From assembly GCA_035550655.1 (NCBI GenBank), contig DASZOU010000013.1, forward strand, positions 1 to 64,000: a stretch of 64,000 nucleotides of DNA, written 5' to 3'. A model generated the notes under the pieces. It had not been told where the DNA came from. It did not search any database and worked only from the letters and a program-made list of their open reading frames with translations. Below, one piece after another: positions 43,099 to 51,874 of this stretch. A program made the position numbers and the translations under genes. Position 1 is the first letter of the stretch. Every line of letters starts with the position of its first letter. The stretch comes from DASZTV01 sp035550655 (GTDB lineage Bacteria > Actinomycetota > Actinomycetes > JAFAQI01).

Positions 43099-44610
43099 GT
43101 GAAGAACGTGGCCGATCTCACCGCAGTGGCGGTGCCGGCTCAGGGGGGTTCGCAGGGCGTCGACGCCGTCACGCTCGGTCAGCGCATCCGTCACCTGCGC
43201 CGAGCCCGCGGAATGACCCTCGCCGGCCTCGCCGCGCGCGTCGGGGCGGCGAGTTCGGCCCTGTCGACGATCGAGAACGGCCGCCGGGAGCCTCGGCTGT
43301 CGCTGCTGCAAGCCATCGCCGGCGCGCTCGAGGTCAGCGTCGAGGACCTGCTGCGCACCGAGCCCCCCTCCCGCCGAGCCGCGCTCGAGATCGCCCTCGA
43401 ACATGCCCAGCGCGAGCCGTCGTACGCCTCCCTCGGCCTCCCGCCGTTGCGTCCGAGCCCGCGGATCCCGACCGACGTCCTCGAGCACGTCGTCGCTCTG
43501 CATGACGAGCTCAAGCGCCGCGACGCGCGGTTCGCGGCGACGCCGGAAGCAGCCCGCGCAGCCAACGTGGCGCTGCGCAAGCAGATGCGCAACGTCGACA
43601 ACTACTTCCCCGAGGTGGAGGCGGCGGCCGCCGCCGCGCTCGCCGCCGTCGGATACGCCGGCGGCGCGGTTCCGCAGCGGCTCATCACCGAGCTCGCGAC
43701 GCACTTCGGCTTCACGCTGCACAACGTCACCGACCTGCCGGAGTCGACCCGCTCAGTGACCGACCTCGCGCACCGCCGGATCTATCTGCCGCAGCAGCCG
43801 GCTGGTCATGACCCGCGCTATGTGGTGCTGCAGACACTCGGACACTTCGCCCTTGGGCACACCGACCCGGCCAACTTCGCGGACTTCCTCCGCCAGCGAG
43901 TAGAGGCCAACTACTTCGCGGCGGCCGCCCTCGTGCCCGAGGCCGCCGCGGTCGCGTTCCTCAGCGACGCCAAGCGGGCACACGCCATCGACATGGAGGA
44001 CCTGCGCGACGTCTTCGCCGTCTCGCACGAGACTGCCGCGCACCGATTCACCAATCTCGCCACTCACCACCTCGACCTGCCGGTGCACTTCACGCGCACC
44101 GACTCCAGCGGGACGATCTACAAGGCGTACGAGAACGACGGCCTGGCCTACCCCACCGATGCGACCGGCGCGATCGAGGGACAGCGGGCATGCCGCCAGT
44201 ACTCGTCCCGGCGGGTGTTCAGCGCGCCGGAGCGCTACGGCACGTACGCGCAGTACACCGACACCCCTAACGGCACCTTCTTCTGCACGGCGCACGTCCA
44301 GCCAGCCCCAGGGGGCGAGTTCGCCGTCACGGTCGGAGTGCCGTTTCAGCACGCCAAGTGGTTCCGGGCGTCCGGGACGCAGCACCGCGCGAAGTCGACG
44401 TGCCCGGCACCCAGCTGCTGCCGGCGTCCGCCTGTCGAGCTCGAGGAGCGGTGGTCGGGGCATGCCTGGCCATCGGCCCGGGCGCACAGCCACCTGCTCG
44501 CGGGGGCCCTGCCGCAAGGCACGTTCCCCGGCGTCGACACCGGGGAGGTCTACGCCTTCCTCGACCGCCACGCGCCGATCGCCGACGAAGCGGCGGGCCC
44601 GACCCGCTAG
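43099..44610 (+). CDS. RamB-like short-chain fatty acid/acetate regulator (XRE-type HTH)
   Basis: 503 residues. An XRE helix-turn-helix (about 26-85, LGQRIRHLRRARGMTLAGLAARVG...SALSTIENGRREP) is followed by the ImmA/IrrE-like middle domain with the degenerate TLGHFALGH motif. The C-terminal short-chain-fatty-acid regulator domain comes last, with a cluster of cysteines (TCPAPSCCRRP near 440-450). This is the architecture of RamB, which controls acetate and glyoxylate genes in Corynebacterium and Mycobacterium (Rv0465c), and here it is divergent from aceA. It has no Shine-Dalgarno and TATTCT 6 nt upstream. It overlaps the convergent RsbW-like gene by 4 bp. Confidence 0.88.
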   Translation: MKNVADLTAVAVPAQGGSQGVDAVTLGQRIRHLRRARGMTLAGLAARVGAASSALSTIENGRREPRLSLLQAIAGALEVSVEDLLRTEPPSRRAALEIALEHAQREPSYASLGLPPLRPSPRIPTDVLEHVVALHDELKRRDARFAATPEAARAANVALRKQMRNVDNYFPEVEAAAAAALAAVGYAGGAVPQRLITELATHFGFTLHNVTDLPESTRSVTDLAHRRIYLPQQPAGHDPRYVVLQTLGHFALGHTDPANFADFLRQRVEANYFAAAALVPEAAAVAFLSDAKRAHAIDMEDLRDVFAVSHETAAHRFTNLATHHLDLPVHFTRTDSSGTIYKAYENDGLAYPTDATGAIEGQRACRQYSSRRVFSAPERYGTYAQYTDTPNGTFFCTAHVQPAPGGEFAVTVGVPFQHAKWFRASGTQHRAKSTCPAPSCCRRPPVELEERWSGHAWPSARAHSHLLAGALPQGTFPGVDTGEVYAFLDRHAPIADEAAGPTR

Positions 44611-45140
44611 GTCGGGTCCGGCGGAGTGGGGTGCATCGCCTGGAACAGCAGCCTGCGCGCGGGAGCGTCGTCGTCGAAGGCGAGCTGCTTGACCAGCCGG
44701 ACCAGGGTGCCGGCTTCCGGTTCGGACACCAGCTCGATGTGGTCGACCAGAGCATGCATCAGGCCCAGGCCGCGTCCACGTTCGTCGACGTGGTCGGTGC
44801 GCTGCTCCGACGTCGCTGCAACTGCGGCGTGGTCGAAGCCGCGGCCGATGTCGACCACCCGCAGCTCACAGCGGGTTGGTCCGATGGTCACGGCAACGTC
44901 GTAGGCATCGCCTGGGCCGGCATGATCGAGCACGTTCGCGCACGCCTCAGTCAGCGCGACGCCGATGTCGTCACTGATGCTCTCGAGCACTCCCACCTCA
45001 TCAAGGGCGTGCCTCACCAACCTTCGGATGATCGGCACGCTCAGCGCGTCGCGGGGCAGGCACACCGTCAGCGTCACGCCGTAGCCGGGGGGACGCGACG
45101 GCGAGGCAGACACCTCGTCGCTCGGCAGTGGCGCGTTCAT
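44607..45140 (-). CDS. RsbW/SpoIIAB-like ATP-binding serine kinase
   Basis: 177-residue GHKL-type ATPase. The N box ALTEACANVLDHA, G1 DIGRGFDHA and G2 GRGLGLMHALVDHIEL motifs are clear. Proteins of this type bind and inhibit sigma factors or phosphorylate anti-sigma-factor antagonists. No sigma factor or STAS-domain gene is adjacent. Its ATG overlaps the stop of an HTH protein (ATGA), so the two probably act together. In actinobacteria such orphan kinases are numerous and their partners are usually encoded elsewhere. Confidence 0.85.
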   Translation of the reverse strand: MNAPLPSDEVSASPSRPPGYGVTLTVCLPRDALSVPIIRRLVRHALDEVGVLESISDDIGVALTEACANVLDHAGPGDAYDVAVTIGPTRCELRVVDIGRGFDHAAVAATSEQRTDHVDERGRGLGLMHALVDHIELVSEPEAGTLVRLVKQLAFDDDAPARRLLFQAMHPTPPDPT

Positions 45141-45502
45141 CGGCCGACGTCGGCCGGCTTGGCCTGATGATGGTTCCGCAGCAGCGCTGACACGCGCTGG
45201 TGGGTGACGCCCAAACGCTCGCCGATCTGGCGGATCGACAGGCCCTCCTCCGCCAATGCGGCGGCCCACACGCGACGCAGCCCGGCAGTCGCACCTCCGA
45301 GCAGCTCCGCGCTGCGACCAAGCAGCTCGAGGATCTGGCGCACTGAGCGGGTCGTCGATGGCTCCTCGAGTCCGTCGACCCGACGGGCGCGAGCTGTGCT
45401 CCGCGCGATCCGGGCGGCCTTCCGCTGCTGGCTGGCGGCGGCGTCAACCGAATCCGCGACCTGCTCCAGCGCCGACGCCAACTCGTCGGCGGCGTGCGCC
45501 AT
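45137..45502 (-). CDS. small helix-turn-helix protein
   Basis: 121 residues. The N-terminal two thirds are Ala/Arg-rich and predicted helical (possible coiled coil about 1-60). The C-terminus carries a sigma-70-region-4-like HTH, LSIRQIGERLGVTHQRVSALLRNH. The ATG at 45502 has a strong GGAGGGAG site. It is translationally coupled to the RsbW-like kinase. It may be a DNA-binding partner or target; no family name is assigned. Confidence 0.72.
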   Translation of the reverse strand: MAHAADELASALEQVADSVDAAASQQRKAARIARSTARARRVDGLEEPSTTRSVRQILELLGRSAELLGGATAGLRRVWAAALAEEGLSIRQIGERLGVTHQRVSALLRNHHQAKPADVGR

Positions 45503-45649
45503 GGGTGTCTCCCTCCGACAGACGAGCCCGACGAGAACGGCTCGGATCGGCAATCGGCAACCCGGCGTTGCCGGCCGTACCCGAAGGATGCCCAACGGCC
45601 GGGAACTCAACCGTGCCGTGGCGAAATCCGAGAGGGTGATATCCGTCGC

Positions 45650-47494
45650 TCAGACGAGGCTGTCGCGCCACGCTCTCGCCAGCGCGGCGTACTCGCCGGT
45701 TCCTTCGGCGAGCAGGTCGGCTGGAGTCCCGTCCTCGACGATCCTCCCGTCCGCCATCACGAGCACCCGGTCGGCAATGCCGACGGTCGAGAGCCGGTGA
45801 GCGATGATCAGCGCGGTGCGATCCACCAGCACCGTCTGCAATGCACGCTGCACCAGCCGCTCGGTCGGTGCGTCGAGCGACGAGCTGGCCTCGTCGAGGA
45901 TGAGCACCGCCGGATCGGCGAGCAGCGCCCTCGCAAAGGCGATCAGCTGTCGCTGCCCGGCCGACAACCGGGAGCCGTTCTTGCCGACCCCCTCGTCGTA
46001 GCCGTGGCGTAGCTGGGTGACGACGAGGTCGAGCCCGACCGCCCGCGACACCTCTTCTATCTCCGCGCGAGTGGCGTCGGGCCTGCCGAACGCGATGTTC
46101 TCGGCGACCGTGCCGGTGAACAGGTACGACTCCTGAGTCACCATCGCGACCGCGCGCCGCAGATCCGGCTCGGACAGGTCCGGCAAGGCGATGCCGTCGA
46201 TCGAGATCGAGCCGTCAAGCGGGTCGTAGAAGCGCGCCAGCAGCCGCGCCACCGTGCTCTTGCCGGCGCCCGTGTCGCCGAGCAACGCGACCGTCTGGCC
46301 CGCAGGGATCGACAGGGTCAGGTCGTGAACGACCTCTCGGCCCTTGCGGTAGCCGAAGGAGACGTGATCGATCTCGACCGCGCCGCGGAACAGCTCATCC
46401 GCGGGCACGCGAGAGGCCGCCAACAACGGCACGCCCGGTTCCTCACTGAGGACCCCGGCAAGCTTCTCCACGCCGGACGCGGCCGCTTGAAACGCGTCGT
46501 AGAACTGGCTGACCTCAGCCATCGGCTCGAAGAACTGACGCAGATAGAGCACGAACGAGGCGAGCACACCGACGCCCATGTGCCCGTGGATCACCCGGTC
46601 ACCGCCGTACAGGAGCACGCCGGCGGTCGTGAGGTTGCCCACGACCTGGATGCCGGGCCAGTACACCGACAGGAGCTGGAACGAGTCCTTCGTCGTGCGC
46701 CGGTACTTATCGTCGAGGCCACGGAAGATCTCGTCGTTGCGCGGCTCGCGACGAAACGCCTGCACCGCACGGATTCCGCGCAACGACTCGGTGAAGTGGA
46801 CGATGACGAGGGCGATCGAGTCACGCGTCCGGCGGTAGGCGACGGTCGAACGTCGCTGATACCAGCGGGACAGGAAGAACAGCGGGACGAGCGAGGCGAG
46901 AGACACCAAGGCGAGCGGCCAGTCGAGAACGAGCAGGATCACGGTGACGGAGACGATCGTCAGGGTCGCCGTGACCAGCGTGTCCAGCCCGGCTTCGAGC
47001 AGTGCGTTGATGGCGTCGAAGTCCGAGGTCAGCCGACTGATCATCCGGCCGGACGTGTAGCGCTCGTGGAAGGCGATGCTCAGCTCCTGGAAGTGCACGA
47101 ACGCCCGGCGACGCAGCTCGAGCACCGCGTCCTGCCCGATCCGGCCGGAACCGCGGAGGAAGATCCGGGTGAGTACTGCCTGCACCGCCGCGCATCCGAT
47201 GATGGCGACGAACACCGCGATCACGGTCCCGTCGTGACCACCACGCGACTGCGCCAGGCCACGGTCGATGCCGACACCGACGAGGGCGGGAATCGCCATC
47301 TGGCAGGCAGTGGCGAGCACGATGGCCGCCGCAACCCCACGCACGGCTCGTCGATGCGGGCGCAGCAGATCCGCGAGCAAGTTGCGGGTTCGCCGCTGCA
47401 GCAGCGCCGAGACCGAACCCGGCAGCTCCTCGTCGTCCTCGACCTTGACGCCCCGCCATCGTTCGAGATCGGGATCCAGCTCGAGCGCACTCAT
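45650..47494 (-). CDS. ABC exporter, consensus-site half (second subunit)
   Basis: 614-residue half transporter, six transmembrane helices (about 50-330) then the nucleotide-binding domain. It has Walker A GDTGAGKST, signature LSAGQ (variant), Walker B VLILDEASSSLD with catalytic Glu and H-loop IIAHRLSTV. With its partner it forms a heterodimeric exporter of the TM287/288-BmrCD type; substrate unknown (drugs, lipids or peptides are possible). The ATG at 47494 overlaps the TGA of the partner gene (ATGA). The longer frame upstream is out-of-phase reading of the partner. Confidence 0.92.
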   Translation of the reverse strand: MSALELDPDLERWRGVKVEDDEELPGSVSALLQRRTRNLLADLLRPHRRAVRGVAAAIVLATACQMAIPALVGVGIDRGLAQSRGGHDGTVIAVFVAIIGCAAVQAVLTRIFLRGSGRIGQDAVLELRRRAFVHFQELSIAFHERYTSGRMISRLTSDFDAINALLEAGLDTLVTATLTIVSVTVILLVLDWPLALVSLASLVPLFFLSRWYQRRSTVAYRRTRDSIALVIVHFTESLRGIRAVQAFRREPRNDEIFRGLDDKYRRTTKDSFQLLSVYWPGIQVVGNLTTAGVLLYGGDRVIHGHMGVGVLASFVLYLRQFFEPMAEVSQFYDAFQAAASGVEKLAGVLSEEPGVPLLAASRVPADELFRGAVEIDHVSFGYRKGREVVHDLTLSIPAGQTVALLGDTGAGKSTVARLLARFYDPLDGSISIDGIALPDLSEPDLRRAVAMVTQESYLFTGTVAENIAFGRPDATRAEIEEVSRAVGLDLVVTQLRHGYDEGVGKNGSRLSAGQRQLIAFARALLADPAVLILDEASSSLDAPTERLVQRALQTVLVDRTALIIAHRLSTVGIADRVLVMADGRIVEDGTPADLLAEGTGEYAALARAWRDSLV

Positions 47495-49272
47495 GCCGCG
47501 TCCTCGACCGAGAGGATCCGCGCGTACGACGGCAGGGCCATCAGCTCCGAATGGGTGCCGACAGCGGCCAGGGTGCCGTTCTCCAGCAGCGCCACCCGGT
47601 CTGCCAATGCGACCGTCGACGGACGGTGCACGACGAGGAGCGCGGTCGTGTCCGCGAGCACCGAGGCGAGCGCCGCTTCGACGAGCGCCTCGGTGTGCAC
47701 GTCGAGCGCGGACAGCGGGTCGTCGAGCACCAGAACCGACGGCCTGGCGACCACAGCACGTGCCAGCGCAAGCCGCTGCCGTTGGCCGCCGGACAGGGAC
47801 ATGCCCTGCTCCCCGACCCGGGTGTCGAGTCCCCACGGGAGCGCGTCGACGAACCCCGCCTGGGCGATCGCGAGGGCAGCCTCGATGTCGTCGTCGGAGG
47901 CGTCCGGCCGGCCGAGCAGGAGGTTCTCGCGAACGCTCATGGAGAACAGGACCGGGTCCTCGAACACCGTGGCGATCTGCTGCCGCAGATCTCCCAGCCG
48001 GATGTCCCTGACGTCATGGCCGTCGAGGGTGATCCGCCCCGATGTCGCGTCGTACAGCCGTGACGGCAGCGCCGCCATCGTCGTCTTGCCCGAGCCGGTT
48101 GCACCGACGATCGCGACCGTCTCGCCCGGTTCCAGCTCTAGCCGCAAGCTGTGCAGCAGGTCGGCGTCGGCGTCCGCGAAGCGGAAGCCGGTCGACTCGA
48201 AGGACAGCCGACCGTGTGACGTCAGCAGGGCGACCGCGCCAGGGCGATCGGCGATTGCCGGTTCGGTGTCGAGCACCTCGGTCACCCGGACCGCGGCGGT
48301 TGCCGCCTCCTCGGCCATGGCGAGAATCCATCCGATGTCGATGACCGGCCATTGCAACAGGACCACCAAGGCCACGAACGCGACAAGGGCGCCGAGCGTC
48401 ATCGCGCCGTGAGAGACGGCGAGCACCCCTACAAGCACGACGACCGCCATCGTGAGGTTCGGGATCATCTGCAGCAGGGACCAGAAGCGCGCGACGAAAC
48501 CGACCATCTCCAGCTGGGTGTCGCGAACCTCCGTCGCCGAAGCGAGGTAGCGCGCGGTCAGCCAGGGTGCTCTGCCGAACGCCTTGGTGACCCGGATGCC
48601 GGTGGCCGCCTCCTCGGCCAGCGTTGCGAGGTCGCCTTGCTGGTCCTGCAGCCGTCGCGAGGCAATCGTGTACCGCTCACCGAAGCTGCGCGCGACAACG
48701 ATGACCGGGATGGTCGACGCGGCCACCACGACTCCCAGCGGCCAATAGGTCGCGATGAGCAGCGCGAGGACTGCGAGGTACTGCATCGAGTTGACGACGA
48801 GGTAGATGGCGCCGAACCCGAAGAACCGGCGGATCGTCGACAGGTCACTCGTCGCCCGTGACAGCAGCTGGCCGGTCCCCCACCTGTCGTGAAAGCCCAC
48901 GGCAAGCCGTTGCAGGTGCGCGTAGACGTCGTCTCGGATGTTGCGTTCGACAGTGAGGACCGCGTCCCACTGCAACTCACGACGTACCGCAATGAAGCCG
49001 GCCTCGAGGATCCCCAGGCCGACGACCGCGAGGAACATCGGGATCAGCGCCGGCCCGTCGTGGCGCTTGATGGGGCCGTTGACGATCGCCTCGATGACGA
49101 GCGGCACCAGGGTGCTCGCTGCGACCCCGAGCAGCGCGGCTAGAAAGCTCGCGGCCACCTTGACGCGCCACGGCCGGATGTACTGGCCCAACCGCCACAG
49201 CGCGACGAACCGACTGCTTGTCAATCGGGCCTTGCGCTGCGATCGGGCGGGGTCGCCGCCGATCTCAGCCAC
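47491..49272 (-). CDS. ABC exporter, degenerate-site half (first subunit)
   Basis: 593-residue half transporter with an N-terminal six-helix domain (about 35-325) and NBD. Walker A is GATGSGKTT, signature LSGGQ, H-loop LVVHRPSTV, but Walker B reads VLVLDDPLSALD: the catalytic Glu is Asp. That marks the non-hydrolysing site of heterodimeric exporters. I place the start at GTG 49272, where TACGGT (49280-49285) is 7 nt upstream; a TTG at 49299 would add nine residues. First gene of the exporter operon. Confidence 0.92.
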   Translation of the reverse strand: MAEIGGDPARSQRKARLTSSRFVALWRLGQYIRPWRVKVAASFLAALLGVAASTLVPLVIEAIVNGPIKRHDGPALIPMFLAVVGLGILEAGFIAVRRELQWDAVLTVERNIRDDVYAHLQRLAVGFHDRWGTGQLLSRATSDLSTIRRFFGFGAIYLVVNSMQYLAVLALLIATYWPLGVVVAASTIPVIVVARSFGERYTIASRRLQDQQGDLATLAEEAATGIRVTKAFGRAPWLTARYLASATEVRDTQLEMVGFVARFWSLLQMIPNLTMAVVVLVGVLAVSHGAMTLGALVAFVALVVLLQWPVIDIGWILAMAEEAATAAVRVTEVLDTEPAIADRPGAVALLTSHGRLSFESTGFRFADADADLLHSLRLELEPGETVAIVGATGSGKTTMAALPSRLYDATSGRITLDGHDVRDIRLGDLRQQIATVFEDPVLFSMSVRENLLLGRPDASDDDIEAALAIAQAGFVDALPWGLDTRVGEQGMSLSGGQRQRLALARAVVARPSVLVLDDPLSALDVHTEALVEAALASVLADTTALLVVHRPSTVALADRVALLENGTLAAVGTHSELMALPSYARILSVEDAA

Positions 49273-49312
49273 ATCTGCGACCGTAGCGGTCGCTGGCAAC
49301 CCGATTTCGGAC

Positions 49313-50092
49313 TCAGCGGCCCTTGAACTCGGCCTTGCCCGGACCGTTCTCGACGAAGGACTTCATGCCGATCGTGCGGTCCTCGGTCGCGAACAACGCC
49401 GCGAACTGCTGTCGCTCGATCTCGAGCCCTGTCGCGAGGTCGAGCTCGCCACCGAAGTCGATGGCCTCCTTGGCGGCCCGCAGCGCGTACGCCGGACCAT
49501 TGGCGAACTGCGACGCCCATCTCACGGCCGCGTCGTACACCTCGTCAGGCGCGACCACCTCGTCGACCAATCCGATCCGCAGCGCCTCCTCGGCCGACAC
49601 GAACCGTCCGCTGAAGATGAGGTCCTTCGCCTTCGCCGGGCCGATCAGCCGCGGCAGCCGCTGGGTACCGCCGGCACCCGGGATGATGCCGAGCAGGATC
49701 TCGGGCTGACCGAACGTCGCGTCCTCGGCCGCGATTCGCCGATCCGCGCACAGGGCGAGCTCGCATCCGCCGCCGAGCGCGTAGCCGTTCACCGCTGCCA
49801 CCACCGGCTTCGGTATCCGCGCCACCGAAGTGAAGGACGACGTCAGCGCGGCGCTGCGATCGACCATCCCGGCGTAGGACTCGTCGGCCATCTCCTTGAT
49901 GTCCGCGCCCGCAGCGAAGACCTTCGGGCCACCCCACACGACAACCGCGCGGACGTCACCGCGCTCGGTTGCCTCTTTGGCGGCGGCCCGGATCTCTTCC
50001 TGTACCTGGGCGTTGAGGGCGTTCATCTTCGGCCGGTCGAGCCGGATCGTTCCGACACCGCCCTCGACGCTGAGCGTCACGAAGTCTGGCAT
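49313..50092 (-). CDS. enoyl-CoA hydratase/isomerase family protein
   Basis: 259-residue crotonase. The oxyanion-hole segments VFAAGADIKEMA and AAVNGYALGGGCELALCADRRIA are present, and both catalytic glutamate regions can be seen (GGGCELALC and ATFGQPEILLGIIPGAGGTQRL), as in true enoyl-CoA hydratases of the EchA8 type. It probably hydrates 2-enoyl-CoA in beta-oxidation. The ATG at 50092 has TAGTCT at 50100-50105 (7 nt). Longer upstream frames are rejected. Confidence 0.92.
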   Translation of the reverse strand: MPDFVTLSVEGGVGTIRLDRPKMNALNAQVQEEIRAAAKEATERGDVRAVVVWGGPKVFAAGADIKEMADESYAGMVDRSAALTSSFTSVARIPKPVVAAVNGYALGGGCELALCADRRIAAEDATFGQPEILLGIIPGAGGTQRLPRLIGPAKAKDLIFSGRFVSAEEALRIGLVDEVVAPDEVYDAAVRWASQFANGPAYALRAAKEAIDFGGELDLATGLEIERQQFAALFATEDRTIGMKSFVENGPGKAEFKGR

Positions 50093-50137
50093 GCGTAGGA
50101 GACTACGGACGAGCGGACGGTGCTCTATGGTCGGCCG

Positions 50138-50914
50138 GTGGTCGACTGGGGCATCGGACGATACGAAGAGACCGCCAAGGCTCTCGAGCCGGTCGCGACG
50201 ACAGTCGTGCAACGGGCAGACCTCCGCCCGGGTGAACGCGCCCTCGACCTGGGTTGCGGGACCGGCAACGCCGCGCTCGAGCTGGCGCGGGCAGGCGCTG
50301 AGGTCGTGGCGGTTGAGCCCTCAGCACGACTGCTGGAGGTCGCTCGCGAACGCGCGGCAGCGGAGGGACTTGCAGTGGACGGCCGCCAGGGCGAAGCCGG
50401 CGCCATACCGCTCGACGACGCGTCCGTGGATCTCATCGTCTCGGTCTTCGCGGTGATCTTCGCGCCGGACGAAGCCGCGGCATTGAGCGAGATGAAGCGG
50501 GTGCTCGCGCCCGGTGGTCGCATCCTGATCACCGCATGGGTTCCGGGCGTCGGCGTCGGAAAGGCGTACGCCGCCCTTGGACCGGCGCTCCTGGCCGCGA
50601 TCGGGGCGCCGCCGCCTCCGCCTCCCTTCGCCTGGCACGACGAGGCAACCCTGTCGGCACTTGCGGCGAAACATGGGCTCGCCGTCGCCATGGAGGAGCT
50701 GGCGATCGTCTTCACCGCGGACTCCCCGGAGGCGTACGTCGAGCTCGACGCGACGACCCATCCCATGTGGCTCGATGGGTTCGCCCAGCTGCGCGAGGTC
50801 GGGGCGGGCGAGGAGGTGTTCCGCGTCCCTGCGATCGCCGCGCTGCGGGAGGTCAACGAGGACCCGACCGCCTTCCGGACGACGAGCCGGTACGTGATCG
50901 CGACGCTCCGCTAG
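50138..50914 (+). CDS. SAM-dependent methyltransferase (class I)
   Basis: 258 residues with the Rossmann methyltransferase fold. Motif I ALDLGCGTGNAALELARAG, acidic residue in VAVEPSARLLEVA, and post-motif IPLDDASVDLIVSVFAVIF followed by APGGRILITAWVPG are clear. The substrate is unknown; UbiE/Methyltransf_11-like. The GTG at 50138 is chosen because TATGGT (50126-50131) is 6 nt upstream; a GTG at 50120 would add six residues. Divergent from the crotonase. Confidence 0.86.
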   Translation: MVDWGIGRYEETAKALEPVATTVVQRADLRPGERALDLGCGTGNAALELARAGAEVVAVEPSARLLEVARERAAAEGLAVDGRQGEAGAIPLDDASVDLIVSVFAVIFAPDEAAALSEMKRVLAPGGRILITAWVPGVGVGKAYAALGPALLAAIGAPPPPPPFAWHDEATLSALAAKHGLAVAMEELAIVFTADSPEAYVELDATTHPMWLDGFAQLREVGAGEEVFRVPAIAALREVNEDPTAFRTTSRYVIATLR

Positions 50915-50924
50915 CGGCGTCCGG

Positions 50925-51851
50925 CTAGAACAACGCGTTGGCGAGCGCTCGCCGGCCTGCCGCGAGCCGCGGGTCGTCAGGATCGAGGACGGCGAACAGT
51001 GATACGAGGTGCTCGCGTACCCGGTCCCGCTCGGCCCCGCTCGTTCGGCTGATCAGGCCGACCAGCCGGCCGACCGCGACGTCAACCTGGTCGACGACCA
51101 TCTCGAGGTCGGCGGCGGCAAGCTGCGCATCGACATCGTCCGGTCCGGCGTCGGCGGCGCTCCGAACCGCCGACACATCCGCGTCTCGGGTTCGGACCAG
51201 CAGCTCGCAGCGCGCGACCGTCAGGGCCAGATCGGCATCGCCAGGGTTGCGCTCGAGCAACGTGCGGTATGCCGAGAGCGCCGCGTCGACGTCGCCGCGC
51301 TCCAGCGCCTCCTGGGCAGCGACGAACTCAGGATCCGCAGGAGGTGGCGCAACCGCCTCGCCGCCACCCGCGACGTCAGCGGTCCCGGTGACGCCGTTCG
51401 CGGCCGCGACGCGAAGCACCTCGTCGAGGACCTTCCGGACCTCGCCTTCCGGTACCGCCCCCTGAAACAGCGGGACCGGCTGCCCCTTGATGACCGCCAT
51501 GACGGTGGGGATGCTCTGAATCTGGAACGCCGCGCCGAGGCGCTGCTCGGCATCGACGTCGATCTTGGCCAGTACCCACTTGCCCCCGGCCTCGACGGCG
51601 AGCTTCTCCAGCACCGGGGACAGCTGCTTGCACGGCCCGCACCACTCTGCCCAGAAGTCGAGCACGATCGGCACCTGCATGGAGGCGTTGATGACGGCTG
51701 ACTCGAAGGTCGCCTCGGTGACGTCGATCACGACCCCGGACGGGGCCGAAGCGCCGGCCCCTGGGGCCGCCGTCGACGGAGCGGGCGGGCGCTTGAGCCC
51801 GGACAGGTCGACCGCGCCGGGCAACCTGATGTCGGTCGGTCGCTGCGTCAT
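50925..51851 (-). CDS. thioredoxin-TPR protein (CnoX/YbbN-like)
   Basis: 308 residues. A proline/alanine-rich N-terminus (about 1-40) is followed by a thioredoxin domain with active site WCGPC (70-74) and cis-Pro in SIPTVMAVIKG. The C-terminal part is of TPR type (about 180-300, ALERGDVDAALSAYRTLLERNPGD). This is the arrangement of the co-chaperone CnoX/YbbN; unlike E. coli CnoX, the CxxC is intact. The ATG at 51851 has TAGAGT at 51858-51863 (6 nt) and no Shine-Dalgarno. Confidence 0.9.
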   Translation of the reverse strand: MTQRPTDIRLPGAVDLSGLKRPPAPSTAAPGAGASAPSGVVIDVTEATFESAVINASMQVPIVLDFWAEWCGPCKQLSPVLEKLAVEAGGKWVLAKIDVDAEQRLGAAFQIQSIPTVMAVIKGQPVPLFQGAVPEGEVRKVLDEVLRVAAANGVTGTADVAGGGEAVAPPPADPEFVAAQEALERGDVDAALSAYRTLLERNPGDADLALTVARCELLVRTRDADVSAVRSAADAGPDDVDAQLAAADLEMVVDQVDVAVGRLVGLISRTSGAERDRVREHLVSLFAVLDPDDPRLAAGRRALANALF

Positions 51852-51874
51852 GACGCCACTCTAGGAGGCTGCCG

